Assembly (NCBI RefSeq): GCF_001297775.1
Contig: NZ_LIFX01000009.1
Span: forward strand, 62,001-126,000
DNA length: 64,000 nt
Direction of reading: 5' to 3'
From: Trabulsiella odontotermitis
Lineage (GTDB): Bacteria > Pseudomonadota > Gammaproteobacteria > Enterobacterales > Enterobacteriaceae
A program made the translations under genes and the position numbers. The first letter of the stretch is position 1. Every line of letters begins with the position of its first letter. The notes below the pieces were generated by a model that was given only the letters and a program-made list of their open reading frames with translations, was not told where the DNA came from and did no database searches. This document shows positions 29,404 through 39,676 of this stretch, one piece after another.

Positions 29404-29911
29404 TATTTTGCTTTGCGCGTATCAGGCGGATATCACGTATCCGGGGCAAAAGCATTTTGATTGCGGCAATGTCACCATCAACCATTTTGTACGTAATTCG
29501 CTAAAAAAGAATGTGAAAGAGGGCAACTGCGCTGCCAGAGCGCTCATTGACGGGCAATCTGGCGAGCTGTTGGGGTGTTGTACTTTTACTGCGTATTCGC
29601 TGGATCGAGACAGGCTGGCGGCAGCGTTATCCGGCTCACTGCCGGGTGACGTTGGCGTCGTGCGTCTGGTCATGCTGGGCGTGGCGCAGAAAGTGCAGCG
29701 GCGGGGCTTCGGTCTGGATCTCCTGAGCGATTTTTTCCGCCAGATTAAACTGATTCATCAGTCGCTGCCACTGAAAGGGGTTTATCTCGACGCCGCGCCT
29801 GACGCCATCAATTTTTATGCCCGGCTGGGTTTTGCTCCGCTTTCAGAGCAGCCCGGCACTTCCGGTACCATTCCGCTTTTTCTGGGCATTCAGCATATTC
29901 TCGCTGCCTGA
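29378..29911 (+). CDS. GNAT-family toxin (TacT/AtaT type)
   Basis: A 177-aa GNAT acetyltransferase toxin. This family acetylates the amino group of charged tRNAs and blocks translation. Visible: N-terminal FDCGNVTINHFVRNSLKKNVKEGNCAARALID, acetyl-CoA loop VAQKVQRRGFGLDLL (Q/RRxGxG/A type), and the catalytic Tyr region APDAINFYARLGFAPL. It overlaps the antitoxin gene, with GGAGGG before its ATG. Homologues TacT1-3 act in Salmonella persistence. Chromosomal, with no phage or plasmid genes nearby. Confidence 0.9.
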   Translation: MGKNQEESDILLCAYQADITYPGQKHFDCGNVTINHFVRNSLKKNVKEGNCAARALIDGQSGELLGCCTFTAYSLDRDRLAAALSGSLPGDVGVVRLVMLGVAQKVQRRGFGLDLLSDFFRQIKLIHQSLPLKGVYLDAAPDAINFYARLGFAPLSEQPGTSGTIPLFLGIQHILAA

Positions 29912-29921
29912 TAATGCCATT

Positions 29922-29947
29922 CGCCCGACCAGGATCATCGTCGGGCG
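29922..29947. repeat. REP-like inverted repeat after the toxin gene
   Basis: CGCCCGAC / GTCGGGCG arms with a 10-nt centre, just after the toxin stop; may serve as a terminator. Confidence 0.5.
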
Positions 29948-30046
29948 GCACGCTGATTCTCCGCTTCTGGCAATAACAGTTTACCAAAACTGCTAAAATC
30001 GTCTTTCTGTTATATGATGGTGAGACATCTTCAGCAGGAACCCGCC

Positions 30047-31462
30047 ATGAAAAAATACCAGCGTCTCGCGCAGCAAATCATCGAACAGATTGAGCTTGGC
30101 GTGTGGGAACCCGGTGACCGTTTGCCGTCGCTGCGTGAGCAGGTGGTGAGTAGCGGGATGAGTTTTATGACCGTCGGGCATGCTTATCAGCTACTGGAAA
30201 GCCAGGGGCGGATTATCGCCCGGCCGCAGTCGGGTTATTACGTCGCGCCGCGCCCGGTGCGTCAGCCGCCTGCCGCGCCACCGGAGCAGGTGATGCGTGA
30301 TGAATCCGTCGACATCAATACCTATATTTTTGAAGTGCTGCAGGCGAGCCGCGATGCCTCTGTGCTGCCGTTCGCCTCGGCGTTTCCTGATCCGCGTCTT
30401 TTTCCCTTACAGCAGCTTAACCGCTCGCTGGCGCAGGTGAGCAAAACGGCGACGGCGATGAGCGTGATTGAAAACCTGCCGCCGGGCAATGCCGAACTGC
30501 GCCATGCTATCGCCCGCCGTTATGCGTTGCAGGGGATGAACATCTCGCCGGATGAGATTGTGATCACCGCCGGGGCGCTGGAAGCGCTCAACCTCAGCCT
30601 GCAGGCAGTGACCGAACCAGGTGACTGGGTGATCGTCGAGAACCCGTGTTTCTATGGCGCGTTACAGGCGCTGGAACGTCTGAAGCTGAAGGCGTTGTCG
30701 GTGGCGTCCGATGTGAAAGAGGGGATCGACATGAACGCGCTGGCGCAGGCGCTGCGCGATTACCCGGTGAAAGCCTGCTGGCTGATGACCAACAGCCAGA
30801 ATCCGCTCGGCTTCACGCTCTCAGCGGATAAAAAAGCGCAACTGATTGCGTTGCTGACGGCGCATAACGTGATGCTGATTGAAGACGATGTCTACAGCGA
30901 ACTGTACTTCGGGCGGGAAAAGCCGTTGCCAGCCAAAGCCTGGGATCACGACGATATGACGCTGCACTGTAGCTCGTTTTCGAAATGTCTGGTGCCGGGG
31001 TTTCGCATTGGCTGGGTTGCTGCCGGAAAACATGCGCGCCGCATTCAACACCTGCAACTGATGAGTACGCTCTCGACCAGCTCGCCGATGCAACTGGCGC
31101 TGGTGGATTACTTAGCCACCAAACGCTATGACGCCCATCTGCGCCGTTTACGCCGACAGCTTGCCGAGCGAAAACAGCAGGCCTGGCAGTCGTTACTGCG
31201 GCATTTGCCCGCCGAAGTGAAAATCCATCATAACGACAGCGGTTATTTTCTCTGGCTGGAATTGCCTGCCGGGATAGACGCGGGCGAACTGAGCGCGAAA
31301 GCGCTGGCGCAGCATATCAGCATTGCGCCGGGGAAAATGTTTTCCACCACCAACAGCTGGGCATCGTTTTTCCGTTTTAATACGGCCTGGGGATGGGGCG
31401 AACGAGAGGAAAATGCGGTGAAAACGCTGGGGGTGTTGATTCGCGAGCTTCTCAAAAAATAG
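30047..31462 (+). CDS. ydcR: MocR-type GntR/aminotransferase regulator YdcR
   Basis: A 471-aa fusion: N-terminal GntR winged helix (residues 1-70: KYQRLAQQIIEQIELGVWEPGDRLPSLREQV, MTVGHAYQLLESQGRIIARPQSGYYV) and a fold-type I aminotransferase domain (about 105-468) with PLP lysine in SSFSKCLVPGFRIGWVAAGKH. MocR proteins use PLP as effector. ATG 30047 (MKKYQ) matches E. coli YdcR; GCAGGAA precedes it. In E. coli it is divergent or adjacent to ydcSTUV, but here torYZ intervenes. Targets unproven. Confidence 0.93.
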   Translation: MKKYQRLAQQIIEQIELGVWEPGDRLPSLREQVVSSGMSFMTVGHAYQLLESQGRIIARPQSGYYVAPRPVRQPPAAPPEQVMRDESVDINTYIFEVLQASRDASVLPFASAFPDPRLFPLQQLNRSLAQVSKTATAMSVIENLPPGNAELRHAIARRYALQGMNISPDEIVITAGALEALNLSLQAVTEPGDWVIVENPCFYGALQALERLKLKALSVASDVKEGIDMNALAQALRDYPVKACWLMTNSQNPLGFTLSADKKAQLIALLTAHNVMLIEDDVYSELYFGREKPLPAKAWDHDDMTLHCSSFSKCLVPGFRIGWVAAGKHARRIQHLQLMSTLSTSSPMQLALVDYLATKRYDAHLRRLRRQLAERKQQAWQSLLRHLPAEVKIHHNDSGYFLWLELPAGIDAGELSAKALAQHISIAPGKMFSTTNSWASFFRFNTAWGWGEREENAVKTLGVLIRELLKK

Positions 31463-31482
31463 CGCCTGCAAAGGCAGGCGCT
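31461..31482. terminator. Bidirectional terminator between ydcR and torZ
   Basis: Perfect 9-bp arms AGCGCCTGC / GCAGGCGCT with loop AAAG. On the minus strand it is followed by ATTTTTTGAG, so it terminates torYZ well. It overlaps the ydcR stop codon. Confidence 0.75.
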
Positions 31483-31494
31483 ATAGGGTTGTGA

Positions 31495-33939
31495 TTATGC
31501 CGTCACGATGGGCGGTTCTTCAAACGCGGTCAGCTTCGGTGCTTCGCCTTTGTATTTCTCAGCGTACACCAGCGAGGTGTTACCCGCGCAGCCGTTCGCC
31601 AGACGTGACGTCGGAATATCCGCGGTCAACACGTTAGCGCCACCGTTTTTACAGATCCCGTTTTCAATGTCCGGCCAGGCACCTTCGTGGATACAGATCA
31701 CGCCTTGCTTGATGCCATCGCTGACGCGGGCACCCACCAGTACCTGTCCACGGGCGTTCCAGACACGGACCAAATCGCCGTCGGCGATGCCTCTGGCTTT
31801 CGCATCTTCCGGATGGATGGTGACCGGCTCACGGTTTGCTACCGCATACTCTTTACGCAGCGCGGCATAGTTCAGCTGGCTGTGCAGACGGTGCGCCGGG
31901 TGGGCGGTCAGCAACTGCAACTGATCTTTATCCGCGGTGCCTTTCCACTCATCCGGCGCCAGCCAGGAGGCGTGCGGCGGACAGTCTTTGTAATTGTATC
32001 CCTCGATGGTTTTTGAGTAGATTTCAATTTTGCCGCTTGGTGTCCCGAGGGCGTTCATGACCGGATCGCTGCGGAACTCAGCGTAGCGAACGTACTTCTC
32101 GTTTTTCTCGTTCTTACGCATTTCGATCAGTTTGTTCTGCTGCCAGAAAGCGTTGAACTGCGGCATCGCCACACGCTGCGCACGACCGGCTTTTTGCGCC
32201 TCATCATAGAACTGCTTCAGCCAGCCCATCTCATCTTTGCCTTCGGTGTAGACCGCTTTACCGCCAGCTTTAAGCATTTCGGCCAGATCAGCAAACACAT
32301 CGAAGTCATTACGGGATTCAAACTGCGGCGGCACGGCCTGTTTCATCGGCACCAGATGCTGGTTACTGTAGTCACCGGTCATGGTCAGGTCGTTACGCTC
32401 GAACGAGGTGGTGATCGGCAGAACGATGTCCGCGTGTTTCGCCGCCGCCGTCCAGTAGCTTTCAGAAATCACCACCAGTTCCGGTTTCTGCCAGGCTTTG
32501 ATCAGGCGGTTGGTATCCTGATGATGGGTGAAGTTACCGCCGCCTGCCCACCAGATCATTTTGATATCCGGGAAGGTCTGCTCTTTACCGTTGTGCTGGT
32601 ATTTGCCGCCAGGGTTTTCCAGCGCTTCGACGATACGCGCCACCGGAATACTGGTGACGGCGTCGGACACCGCCCAGTCGTTACCGGCGGAAGAACCACC
32701 TGCGATCTGTGCGGAAATGGCTGGCAGCACGCCGCCAACGCGGGTCGGGTTGCCGCCGTTGGAGTAGTGATAGGTGAAGCCAAAACCGCCGCCTTCCGTC
32801 CCGATCTGGCCAAGCATCGCCGCCAGGGTAACCAGCATCCAGTGACGCTGTTCGCCATATTGCTGGCGCTGAATGCCCCAGCCCGCCATCAGCATGGTTT
32901 TGTTGCCCGCGAAGATGTCTGCCAGTTTCTCAATTTGCTCGGCGGGTACGCCGCTGATGCCCGCTGCCCACTCGGCGGTTTTTTCCGTTTTGTCGGTTTT
33001 GCCGAGCAGGTACTCTTCAAACTGCGGATAACCGGTGGTGTACTTGTCGAGGAAAGCTTTATCGTGCAGCCCTTTTTTCACCAGCGTATGGGCGATACCG
33101 AGCATCATGGCCACGTCGGTACCCATATTCGGGGCGATCCAGGTGGCGCTGTCGCCAAAGAAATCGATGGTTTCGGAACGCATCGGGTCAATGGCGATGA
33201 CACTCTTGCCTGATTTTTTCAGCAGATGGAAGTATTCCAGCCCTTGCTCGTCGGTGCTGCTCCAGGCAATTTTCAGCGTGTTGAGCGGGTTCATGCCCCA
33301 CAGCACCACGACCTGACTGTGCTCAAGGATCATCGGCCATGTGGTCGGCTGCTCGTACACTTCAACTGACCCCAGCACGTACGGGAGGATCACCTGCGCA
33401 GCGCCGGTAGAGTAGTCGCCAGTGTGCCCGGCATAACCGCCCGCCATGCTCATATAGCGCTGCAACAGGGTCTGTGCTTTATGCAGCACGCCGCTGGAGC
33501 GCCAGCCGTAGGAACCGGCGAAAATGGAGGAGGGGCCATAGCTGCTGCGAATGCGGCTGTGCTGTTCGTGAATGAGTTTCAGCGCCTGATCCCAGCTCAC
33601 GCGAACGAACGGATCGTTTCCGCGTTTGCCGTCCGCTTTGCCCGGGTTTTCCAGGTAGCTTTTACGTACCATCGGGTATTTGATACGGGCAGTGGTATGT
33701 ACCTGATCCGGCGCAGTTTGCTGTAATGAGTTCGGAACGGTTTTTGGCAGTGCGCCTTTAGAGGAAACGATTTTTCCGTCCTTGACCTCGACATACATGG
33801 CACCCCAACGTCCGGCGGTCAGAATAGCGCCGCCTGCCGGGCCTTCCGCCCAGGCTGGCATCGGGATGGCGGACGTAATCGCCAGCGTACCTGTTGCTGC
33901 TCCGGCCGTTTTAATAAAGTCGCGTCTTGTGAGTCTCAT
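31495..33939 (-). CDS. torZ: Trimethylamine-N-oxide / biotin-sulfoxide reductase TorZ
   Basis: An 814-aa periplasmic molybdoenzyme of the DMSO reductase type (bis-MGD, no N-terminal iron-sulphur cluster). The Tat signal [13 protein letters not shown]...PAWAEG is followed by [29 protein letters not shown] as in E. coli TorZ (809 aa). The molybdenum-ligand serine region is [15 protein letters not shown]. Reduces TMAO and other N- and S-oxides with electrons from TorY. AGGAG precedes the ATG, 21 bp after torY. E. coli torYZ lies at a distant site near cutC; here the pair sits between ydcR and ydcS. Confidence 0.93.
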   Translation of the reverse strand: MRLTRRDFIKTAGAATGTLAITSAIPMPAWAEGPAGGAILTAGRWGAMYVEVKDGKIVSSKGALPKTVPNSLQQTAPDQVHTTARIKYPMVRKSYLENPGKADGKRGNDPFVRVSWDQALKLIHEQHSRIRSSYGPSSIFAGSYGWRSSGVLHKAQTLLQRYMSMAGGYAGHTGDYSTGAAQVILPYVLGSVEVYEQPTTWPMILEHSQVVVLWGMNPLNTLKIAWSSTDEQGLEYFHLLKKSGKSVIAIDPMRSETIDFFGDSATWIAPNMGTDVAMMLGIAHTLVKKGLHDKAFLDKYTTGYPQFEEYLLGKTDKTEKTAEWAAGISGVPAEQIEKLADIFAGNKTMLMAGWGIQRQQYGEQRHWMLVTLAAMLGQIGTEGGGFGFTYHYSNGGNPTRVGGVLPAISAQIAGGSSAGNDWAVSDAVTSIPVARIVEALENPGGKYQHNGKEQTFPDIKMIWWAGGGNFTHHQDTNRLIKAWQKPELVVISESYWTAAAKHADIVLPITTSFERNDLTMTGDYSNQHLVPMKQAVPPQFESRNDFDVFADLAEMLKAGGKAVYTEGKDEMGWLKQFYDEAQKAGRAQRVAMPQFNAFWQQNKLIEMRKNEKNEKYVRYAEFRSDPVMNALGTPSGKIEIYSKTIEGYNYKDCPPHASWLAPDEWKGTADKDQLQLLTAHPAHRLHSQLNYAALRKEYAVANREPVTIHPEDAKARGIADGDLVRVWNARGQVLVGARVSDGIKQGVICIHEGAWPDIENGICKNGGANVLTADIPTSRLANGCAGNTSLVYAEKYKGEAPKLTAFEEPPIVTA

Positions 33940-33960
33940 AGTTGCTCCTGGTGTTCTCGT

Positions 33961-35055
33961 TTATTCTTTGATGTCTTTCGCGTTGTACTGGAAATAACGG
34001 CTCAGAATATCCAGTTCGTTTTCACTGATATTGGTGCGCGCGCCCATGCCTTTCACCACCGACGGCCAGGCATTGAGGGTGTAGTGATGCGTAGGGATCG
34101 GCGCATGACAACCCGCGCAGTAAACATCGTCCAGTTTGCGGGCGTAATCCCACATCGGCTCGCGGCTGGCGAGCGCCGATGCGCTCCATTCGCCCTGTAA
34201 CGTCACGTCGCGCCAGGCATTGCCGTAATCATCTTTTTTCCAGTCGGAAAGAACCTTCAGCGACTGCTGGCCTTTTTCACTGAGACTGGCGAGGATCAGG
34301 CGTTGGCCCGCGGCGTAATAAATAACCTGTTCGCTGCCCTGCATCTGGCTACCGCGAATTTCCACCTGCCGCGCTTTCTCTTCTGTTTTCAGCACATGCA
34401 GCTCCGTTGCCGGGTAAACGGTGCCGAGATCGCCAAGCGGCGTTTTGCTGACCACATATAACGTTTTGGCATCGGCAGGGGTGGTTGCGGCCTGGGTTTG
34501 CAGCGCCTTGACAGCGCTGTCGTCCATCTTGATTTCCGGCGGGAAGTGGGCGACGCCTTTATGGCAGTCGATACAGGTCTGTTTTTCTTTAATCCCCATG
34601 GCGTGCATTTTTTGTGCTTCGGCACTCTGCGCGCTGAGATCCATGGCATCCATGCTGTGACAACTGCGGCAGGTCGCCGAGTCGTTGGCTTTTAATTGCG
34701 CCCAGACGGTCTGCGCCATTTCCAGCCGATGCTCTTCAAATTTCTCCGGGGTATCGATCTTTTTGGTGATGAACTGGTGATAAATATCTTTCGAGGCGAG
34801 GAATTTGGTGACGAGATAATCCATACCACCCTGTGGAATATGGCAGTCAGCACATTCCGCGCGGATCCCTTTCTGGTTCTGGAAATGCACTGACCCCGTG
34901 TATTCTTCATAAGGGGCTTGCATGGTATGGCAGGACAAACAGAATTCGGTGCTGGAGGTTTTATGTAATGTCCATTGCCCGGCAAGGATCGCCAGCGCAC
35001 CGAGAATAACGCCAAGCAAACAGGTTAGCGCCAGAGTTTTATTTATTTTTCGCAT
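33961..35055 (-). CDS. torY: Membrane-anchored pentahaem c-type cytochrome TorY
   Basis: A 364-aa NapC/NirT-family cytochrome. N-terminal anchor about residues 8-28, then five CxxCH haem motifs at 39-43, 68-72, 129-133 and 161-165 (tetrahaem NirT domain), plus 313-317 in the C-terminal TorC-like domain. It passes electrons from menaquinol to TorZ. First gene of the torYZ operon. An exact FNR-box sequence 66-79 bp before the ATG with a fitting -10 suggests anaerobic activation. Confidence 0.93.
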   Translation of the reverse strand: MRKINKTLALTCLLGVILGALAILAGQWTLHKTSSTEFCLSCHTMQAPYEEYTGSVHFQNQKGIRAECADCHIPQGGMDYLVTKFLASKDIYHQFITKKIDTPEKFEEHRLEMAQTVWAQLKANDSATCRSCHSMDAMDLSAQSAEAQKMHAMGIKEKQTCIDCHKGVAHFPPEIKMDDSAVKALQTQAATTPADAKTLYVVSKTPLGDLGTVYPATELHVLKTEEKARQVEIRGSQMQGSEQVIYYAAGQRLILASLSEKGQQSLKVLSDWKKDDYGNAWRDVTLQGEWSASALASREPMWDYARKLDDVYCAGCHAPIPTHHYTLNAWPSVVKGMGARTNISENELDILSRYFQYNAKDIKE

Positions 35056-35092
35056 TCCACATCTCGTTATGTGTTTACCTCATTGTGAGTAG

Positions 35093-35134
35093 ACGATAGG
35101 TAACCAATAAGCGTTAAACCTTGATATTCATCAA
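35093..35134 (-). promoter_or_regulatory. FNR-type class II promoter of torYZ
   Basis: TTGATATTCATCAA (35121-35134) is an exact match to TTGAT-N4-ATCAA. On the minus strand TATCGT (35098-35093) sits where the -10 would fall if the FNR site is centred at -41.5, placing transcription start near 35086, about 30 nt before the torY ATG. Confidence 0.65.
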
Positions 35135-35227
35135 AAGGTAAGGGGAATAGCGGCAGAGAATGATGCATTCCTGAAGAGGATCTCATTTTAGAATACAGCG
35201 GAAAAGCGATGACTAAACAGCATCCTG

Positions 35228-35260
35228 TGCTGGCATTAATGGTTTGATGTGCCAGCATTT
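35228..35260 (+). other. Hairpin in the torY-ydcS gap
   Basis: TGCTGGCA / TGCCAGCA arms, 14-nt loop, then TTT. The full 35056-35741 gap (686 bp, AT-rich) holds the torYZ promoter, this hairpin and presumably the ydcS promoter; only tiny frames of 12 and 24 codons are present, without convincing ribosome sites. Confidence 0.35.
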
Positions 35261-35741
35261 AACTTAGGAATAGTATAAAAATCCGAACTGTGACCTGCGA
35301 TGAACTCATAAGGGTCATTAATCAGCAAAAAACACTTGGTTATATATTTTATTATACAACGTAGCGGCGTAAAACGTGTAAATGGCGACAGGGGAAAATC
35401 CCGCTGCTGAACTATTTACTAAACACCGTTCTTATTCACTGAATATCTTTTTCTGGTTTTAAAAATAGCGCATTTAATTAACGATGATTATTTGCAGTGA
35501 TATTCCTCCGCAATGGTCATATGAAAAATCAATACTCTCAACGGCACGGTAACCGTTTGTCCGTTTCGCGGTCTATTATTACTTTTGTCTGACTTTTCAG
35601 CGTAATGCGCGGCCTGTCACAACCTGAGTAAATTTCCTCAGCGCGGCAGGTGCGTGCTCGTTGCGCCGTCTACTGTTATTAAGGGAGATATTTTTACGGC
35701 ACGGCTGCCGCCAGAATTCATTGTGACAGGAGTAAGATTCT

Positions 35742-36887
35742 ATGAGCAAGAAATTTGCCCGCAGCAGCCTGTGCGCGCTGGGAATGACCGTCATTGCCGC
35801 GCAAGCCGCCGAACCCCCGACATCGCTCGACAAAGGTGAAGGCCAGTTAGATATTATCGCCTGGCCTGGCTACATCGAACGGGGGCAGACGGATAAAAAC
35901 TACGACTGGGTGACGGCTTTTGAAAAAGAGAGCGGCTGTCAGGTCAATGTGAAAACCGCGGCGACCTCTGACGAAATGGTCAGCCTGATGGCAAAAGGCG
36001 GATACGACCTGGTCACCGCCTCCGGCGATGCGTCCCTGCGCCTGATCATGGGTAAACGCGTGCAGCCCATCGACACCGGTCTGATCCCGGCCTGGAAAAC
36101 CCTCGATCCGCGCATTGTTAAAGGCGACTGGTTTAACGTCGGCGGTAAAGTGTACGGCACGCCTTATCAATGGGGGCCGAACCTGTTGATGTACAACACC
36201 AAAACGTTCCCGACGCCGCCGGACAGCTGGAGCGTGGTGTTTGTTAAGCAAAATCTGCCCGATGGCAAAACCAATCAGGGGCGCGTGCAGGCTTACGATG
36301 GCCCTATCTATATCGCGGATGCCGCGCTGTTCGTGAAAGCGACGCAGCCGCAGCTCGGGATAAAAGATCCCTACCAGCTCACCGAAGAACAGTATCAGGC
36401 GGTACTGAAAGTGCTGCGCGATCAGCATGGTCTGATCCACCGTTACTGGCATGACACCACCGTTCAGATGAGTGATTTCAAAAACGAAGGCGTCGTCGCG
36501 TCCAGCGCCTGGCCTTATCAGGCCAACGGACTGAAAGGCGAAGGGCAGCCCATCGCCACCGTATTCCCGAAAGAAGGGGTAACCGGCTGGGCCGATACCA
36601 CCATGCTGCACGCGCAGGCGAAGCATCCGGTCTGTGCCTATAAATGGATGAACTGGTCGCTGACGCCAAAAGTGCAGGGGGACGTTTCCGCCTGGTTTGG
36701 CTCGCTGCCGGTGGTGCCGGAAGGCTGCAAAGCCAGCACATTGCTCGGCGATAAAGGCTGCGAAACCAACGGCTACACCTTCTTTGACAAAATCGCCTTC
36801 TGGAAAACGCCGGTGGCGGACGGCGGCAAATATGTCTCCTACAGCCGCTGGACACAGGATTACATCGCCATTATGGGCGGTCGCTGA
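35742..36887 (+). CDS. ydcS: Polyamine-type ABC binding protein YdcS
   Basis: A 381-aa periplasmic solute-binding protein of the spermidine/putrescine family. Signal peptide about residues 1-22 (ending IAAQAAEP), then LDIIAWPGYIERGQTDKNYDWVTAFEKESGC and Asp/Trp-lined pocket motifs (ASGDASLRL, GTPYQWGPNLLMYN). E. coli YdcS has also been described as a poly-3-hydroxybutyrate synthase. AGGAG precedes the ATG. First gene of ydcSTUV-patD; E. coli orthologues are induced in stationary phase and linked to putrescine use. Confidence 0.94.
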   Translation: MSKKFARSSLCALGMTVIAAQAAEPPTSLDKGEGQLDIIAWPGYIERGQTDKNYDWVTAFEKESGCQVNVKTAATSDEMVSLMAKGGYDLVTASGDASLRLIMGKRVQPIDTGLIPAWKTLDPRIVKGDWFNVGGKVYGTPYQWGPNLLMYNTKTFPTPPDSWSVVFVKQNLPDGKTNQGRVQAYDGPIYIADAALFVKATQPQLGIKDPYQLTEEQYQAVLKVLRDQHGLIHRYWHDTTVQMSDFKNEGVVASSAWPYQANGLKGEGQPIATVFPKEGVTGWADTTMLHAQAKHPVCAYKWMNWSLTPKVQGDVSAWFGSLPVVPEGCKASTLLGDKGCETNGYTFFDKIAFWKTPVADGGKYVSYSRWTQDYIAIMGGR

Positions 36888-36902
36888 GCGCGGGAGTGAA
36901 AC

Positions 36903-37916
36903 ATGACGTATGCAGTAGAGTTTCATGACGTCTCACGTCTGTATGGTGATGTGCGCGCGATGGATGGCGTCAGTATCGCGATTAAAGATGGTGAGTTTTT
37001 CTCCATGCTGGGGCCGTCCGGCTCCGGCAAAACCACTTGTCTGCGGCTGATCGCCGGGTTCGAGCAGCTTTCCGGCGGCAGCATCAGTATTTTCGGTAAA
37101 GCGGCCAGCGAGCTTCCGCCCTGGGAACGCGACGTCAACACCGTCTTTCAGGACTACGCGCTGTTTCCGCATATGTCGATCCTCGACAACGTCGCTTACG
37201 GGCTGATGGTCAAAGGGATCGACAAAAAAACGCGGCTGCAGCGTGCGCAGGAAGCGCTGGAAAAAGTGGCGCTCGGATTTGTTCATACCCGAAAGCCGTC
37301 ACAGCTTTCCGGCGGTCAGCGCCAGCGGGTGGCGATTGCCCGCGCGCTGGTCAATCAACCGCGCGTGCTGTTGCTTGATGAACCGCTGGGGGCGCTGGAT
37401 CTCAAACTGCGCGAGCAGATGCAGCTTGAGCTGAAAAAGCTGCAACAGGATCTGGGGATCACTTTTATTTTCGTCACCCACGATCAGGGTGAAGCGCTGT
37501 CGATGTCCGATCGTGTGGCGGTGTTTAACAATGGTCGCATTGAACAGGTCGATTCACCGCGTGATCTGTACCTGCGCCCGCGTACGCCGTTTGTCGCCGG
37601 GTTCGTCGGCACGTCTAACGTGTTTGATCCGGCGATGAGCGAAAAACTGTGCGGGATGGCGGGCGTCTGGTCGTTGCGACCAGAACATATTCGTCTCAAT
37701 GAAGGCGGCGAAGTGCAGGTCAACGGCGTAGTGCAGGCGGTGCAGTATCAGGGAGCAGCAACGCGTGTTGAGATTGCGCTGTCAGGTGGTGAAAAACTGC
37801 TGGTGAGCCAGGCGAATTTTACCGGTAGCGCACTGCCCGCAGCACCTGTGCCGGGGCAAACGGTGCTGGCGTCCTGGGCGCGAGAGGCCATGGTGCCGCT
37901 TGACGGAGGGAGGTGA
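36903..37916 (+). CDS. ydcT: ABC transporter ATPase YdcT
   Basis: A 337-aa ATP-binding subunit of the PotA type. Walker A GPSGSGKTT (about 36-44), Q-loop in VFQDYALFPHM, signature LSGGQRQRVAIARAL, Walker B VLLLDEPLGALD, switch HDQGEA, and a C-terminal TOBE regulatory domain (about 255-335). Lies 15 bp after ydcS; its stop is 1 bp before the ydcU start. Powers import by YdcS/YdcU/YdcV. Confidence 0.94.
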   Translation: MTYAVEFHDVSRLYGDVRAMDGVSIAIKDGEFFSMLGPSGSGKTTCLRLIAGFEQLSGGSISIFGKAASELPPWERDVNTVFQDYALFPHMSILDNVAYGLMVKGIDKKTRLQRAQEALEKVALGFVHTRKPSQLSGGQRQRVAIARALVNQPRVLLLDEPLGALDLKLREQMQLELKKLQQDLGITFIFVTHDQGEALSMSDRVAVFNNGRIEQVDSPRDLYLRPRTPFVAGFVGTSNVFDPAMSEKLCGMAGVWSLRPEHIRLNEGGEVQVNGVVQAVQYQGAATRVEIALSGGEKLLVSQANFTGSALPAAPVPGQTVLASWAREAMVPLDGGR

Positions 37917-37917
37917 A

Positions 37918-38859
37918 ATGGAGATGAGTCTATCCCCAACGCCGTCACCGTCGCACATCGGTCGCCTGTCAGGTCTGTTCTGGCGCAAACCCGCGCTCGG
38001 GTTGTTCCTGTTGTTGCTCGGGCCGCTGATGTGGTTTGGCATCGTCTATCTTGGTTCGCTGTTCACGCTGTTGTGGCAGGGGTTTTATACCTTTGACGAT
38101 TTCACCATGTCAGTCACGCCGGATCTGACGCTGGCTAACCTGAAAGCGCTGTTTAACCCGGCGAATTACGACATCATCCTGCGCACACTGGCGATGGCGG
38201 TCGGTGTGACTATCGCCAGCGCAATCCTCGCGTTTCCAATGGCCTGGTATATGGCGCGCTACGCCCGCGGCAAAATGAAAGCCTTCTTCTATATTGCCGT
38301 CATGCTGCCGATGTGGGCGAGTTACATCGTTAAGGCCTACGCCTGGACGCTGCTGCTGGCGAAAGATGGCGTCGCGCAATGGTTTCTCAGTCATATGGGA
38401 CTGGAAGGGTTGCTGAATCTGATCCTCACGCTGCCCGGCATCGGTGGCAATACGCTGTCGACTTCCGGGCTGGGGCGCTTTCTGGTCTTCGTTTACATCT
38501 GGCTGCCGTTCATGATCCTGCCGGTACAGGCGGCGCTGGAGCGTCTGCCGCCGTCATTGCTGCAGGCTTCGTCCGATCTCGGCGCCAGACCCAGCCAGAC
38601 GTTTCGTCATGTGGTGCTGCCGCTGGCGATCCCCGGTATTGCGGCAGGCTCGATTTTTACCTTTTCGCTGACGCTCGGTGATTTTATCGTGCCGCAACTC
38701 GTCGGGCCGCCGGGGTATTTCATCGGCAACATGGTCTATTCCCAACAGGGGGCGATCGGCAATATGCCGATGGCGGCGGCATTTACGCTGGTGCCCATCG
38801 TGTTAATTGCCCTTTATCTGGCGTTCGTGAAGCGCCTGGGAGCCTTCGATGCACTCTGA
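37918..38859 (+). CDS. ydcU: ABC transporter permease YdcU
   Basis: A 313-aa PotB-type permease with six membrane helices, the same length as E. coli YdcU. The EAA-type loop is [30 protein letters not shown] 37918 directly follows GGAGGGAGGTGA; an earlier in-frame start at 37900 lies inside ydcT and is unlikely. Its 3' end overlaps ydcV by 11 bp, so the two permeases are translationally linked. Confidence 0.93.
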   Translation: MEMSLSPTPSPSHIGRLSGLFWRKPALGLFLLLLGPLMWFGIVYLGSLFTLLWQGFYTFDDFTMSVTPDLTLANLKALFNPANYDIILRTLAMAVGVTIASAILAFPMAWYMARYARGKMKAFFYIAVMLPMWASYIVKAYAWTLLLAKDGVAQWFLSHMGLEGLLNLILTLPGIGGNTLSTSGLGRFLVFVYIWLPFMILPVQAALERLPPSLLQASSDLGARPSQTFRHVVLPLAIPGIAAGSIFTFSLTLGDFIVPQLVGPPGYFIGNMVYSQQGAIGNMPMAAAFTLVPIVLIALYLAFVKRLGAFDAL

Positions 38860-39655
38860 ACGCGCACCGTGGTTTCTCAAAATCGCCACCTGGGGCGGCG
38901 TGGTTTTCCTGCACTTCCCGCTGGCTATCATTGCGATATATGCCTTCAACACCGAAGACGCCGCGTTCAGTTTTCCACCGCAGGGGCTGACGCTGCACTG
39001 GTTTAGCGTCGCGGCAGGGCGCGGTGATATTCTCGATTCCGTGACGTTGTCACTTAAAATCGCCGCGCTGGCGACGCTGATTGCCCTGGTGCTGGGGACA
39101 TTAGCCGCCGCGGCACTGTGGCGCAGCACGTTTTTCGGCAAAAACGCCATCTCATTGCTGCTGCTTCTGCCCATTGCCTTACCAGGCATCATCACCGGGC
39201 TGGCGCTGCTGACGGCGTTTAAAGCAATTGGCCTTGAGCCGGGATTCCTGACCATTGTGGTGGGGCATGCCACCTTCTGCGTGGTGGTGGTGTTTAACAA
39301 CGTGATCGCCCGTTTCCGGCGCACGTCGTGGAGCCTGGTCGAAGCGTCGATGGATTTAGGCGCTAACGGCTGGCAAACCTTCCGCTATGTGGTGCTACCG
39401 AATCTCGGCTCGGCGCTGCTGGCCGGGGGCATGCTGGCCTTCGCGCTCTCCTTTGATGAAATTATCGTTACCACGTTTACCGCCGGACACGAACGCACGC
39501 TGCCGCTCTGGCTGTTGAATCAGCTCGGACGGCCGCGCGACGTACCGGTGACCAACGTGGTGGCTTTGTTAGTGATGTTGGCAACAACGATTCCCATTCT
39601 GGGTGCCTGGTGGTTAACCCGAGACGGCGAAACGGTCGCCGGAAGCGGGAAATAA
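38849..39655 (+). CDS. ydcV: ABC transporter permease YdcV
   Basis: A 268-aa PotC-type permease with six helices. The EAA loop reads [30 protein letters not shown], and the C-terminal part [38 protein letters not shown] matches the family. Forms the membrane pair with YdcU. Followed after 21 bp by patD. Confidence 0.93.
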   Translation: MHSERAPWFLKIATWGGVVFLHFPLAIIAIYAFNTEDAAFSFPPQGLTLHWFSVAAGRGDILDSVTLSLKIAALATLIALVLGTLAAAALWRSTFFGKNAISLLLLLPIALPGIITGLALLTAFKAIGLEPGFLTIVVGHATFCVVVVFNNVIARFRRTSWSLVEASMDLGANGWQTFRYVVLPNLGSALLAGGMLAFALSFDEIIVTTFTAGHERTLPLWLLNQLGRPRDVPVTNVVALLVMLATTIPILGAWWLTRDGETVAGSGK

Positions 39656-39676
39656 ACGATAAATATGGAGTCTGCT

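Noticed and set aside
32194-33213. 339-aa frame antisense to torZ
   Set aside because: Opposite a certain molybdoenzyme gene; no recognisable motifs.
35520-35594. 24-codon frame (and a 12-codon frame at 35209) upstream of ydcS
   Set aside because: No convincing ribosome site or conserved peptide pattern.
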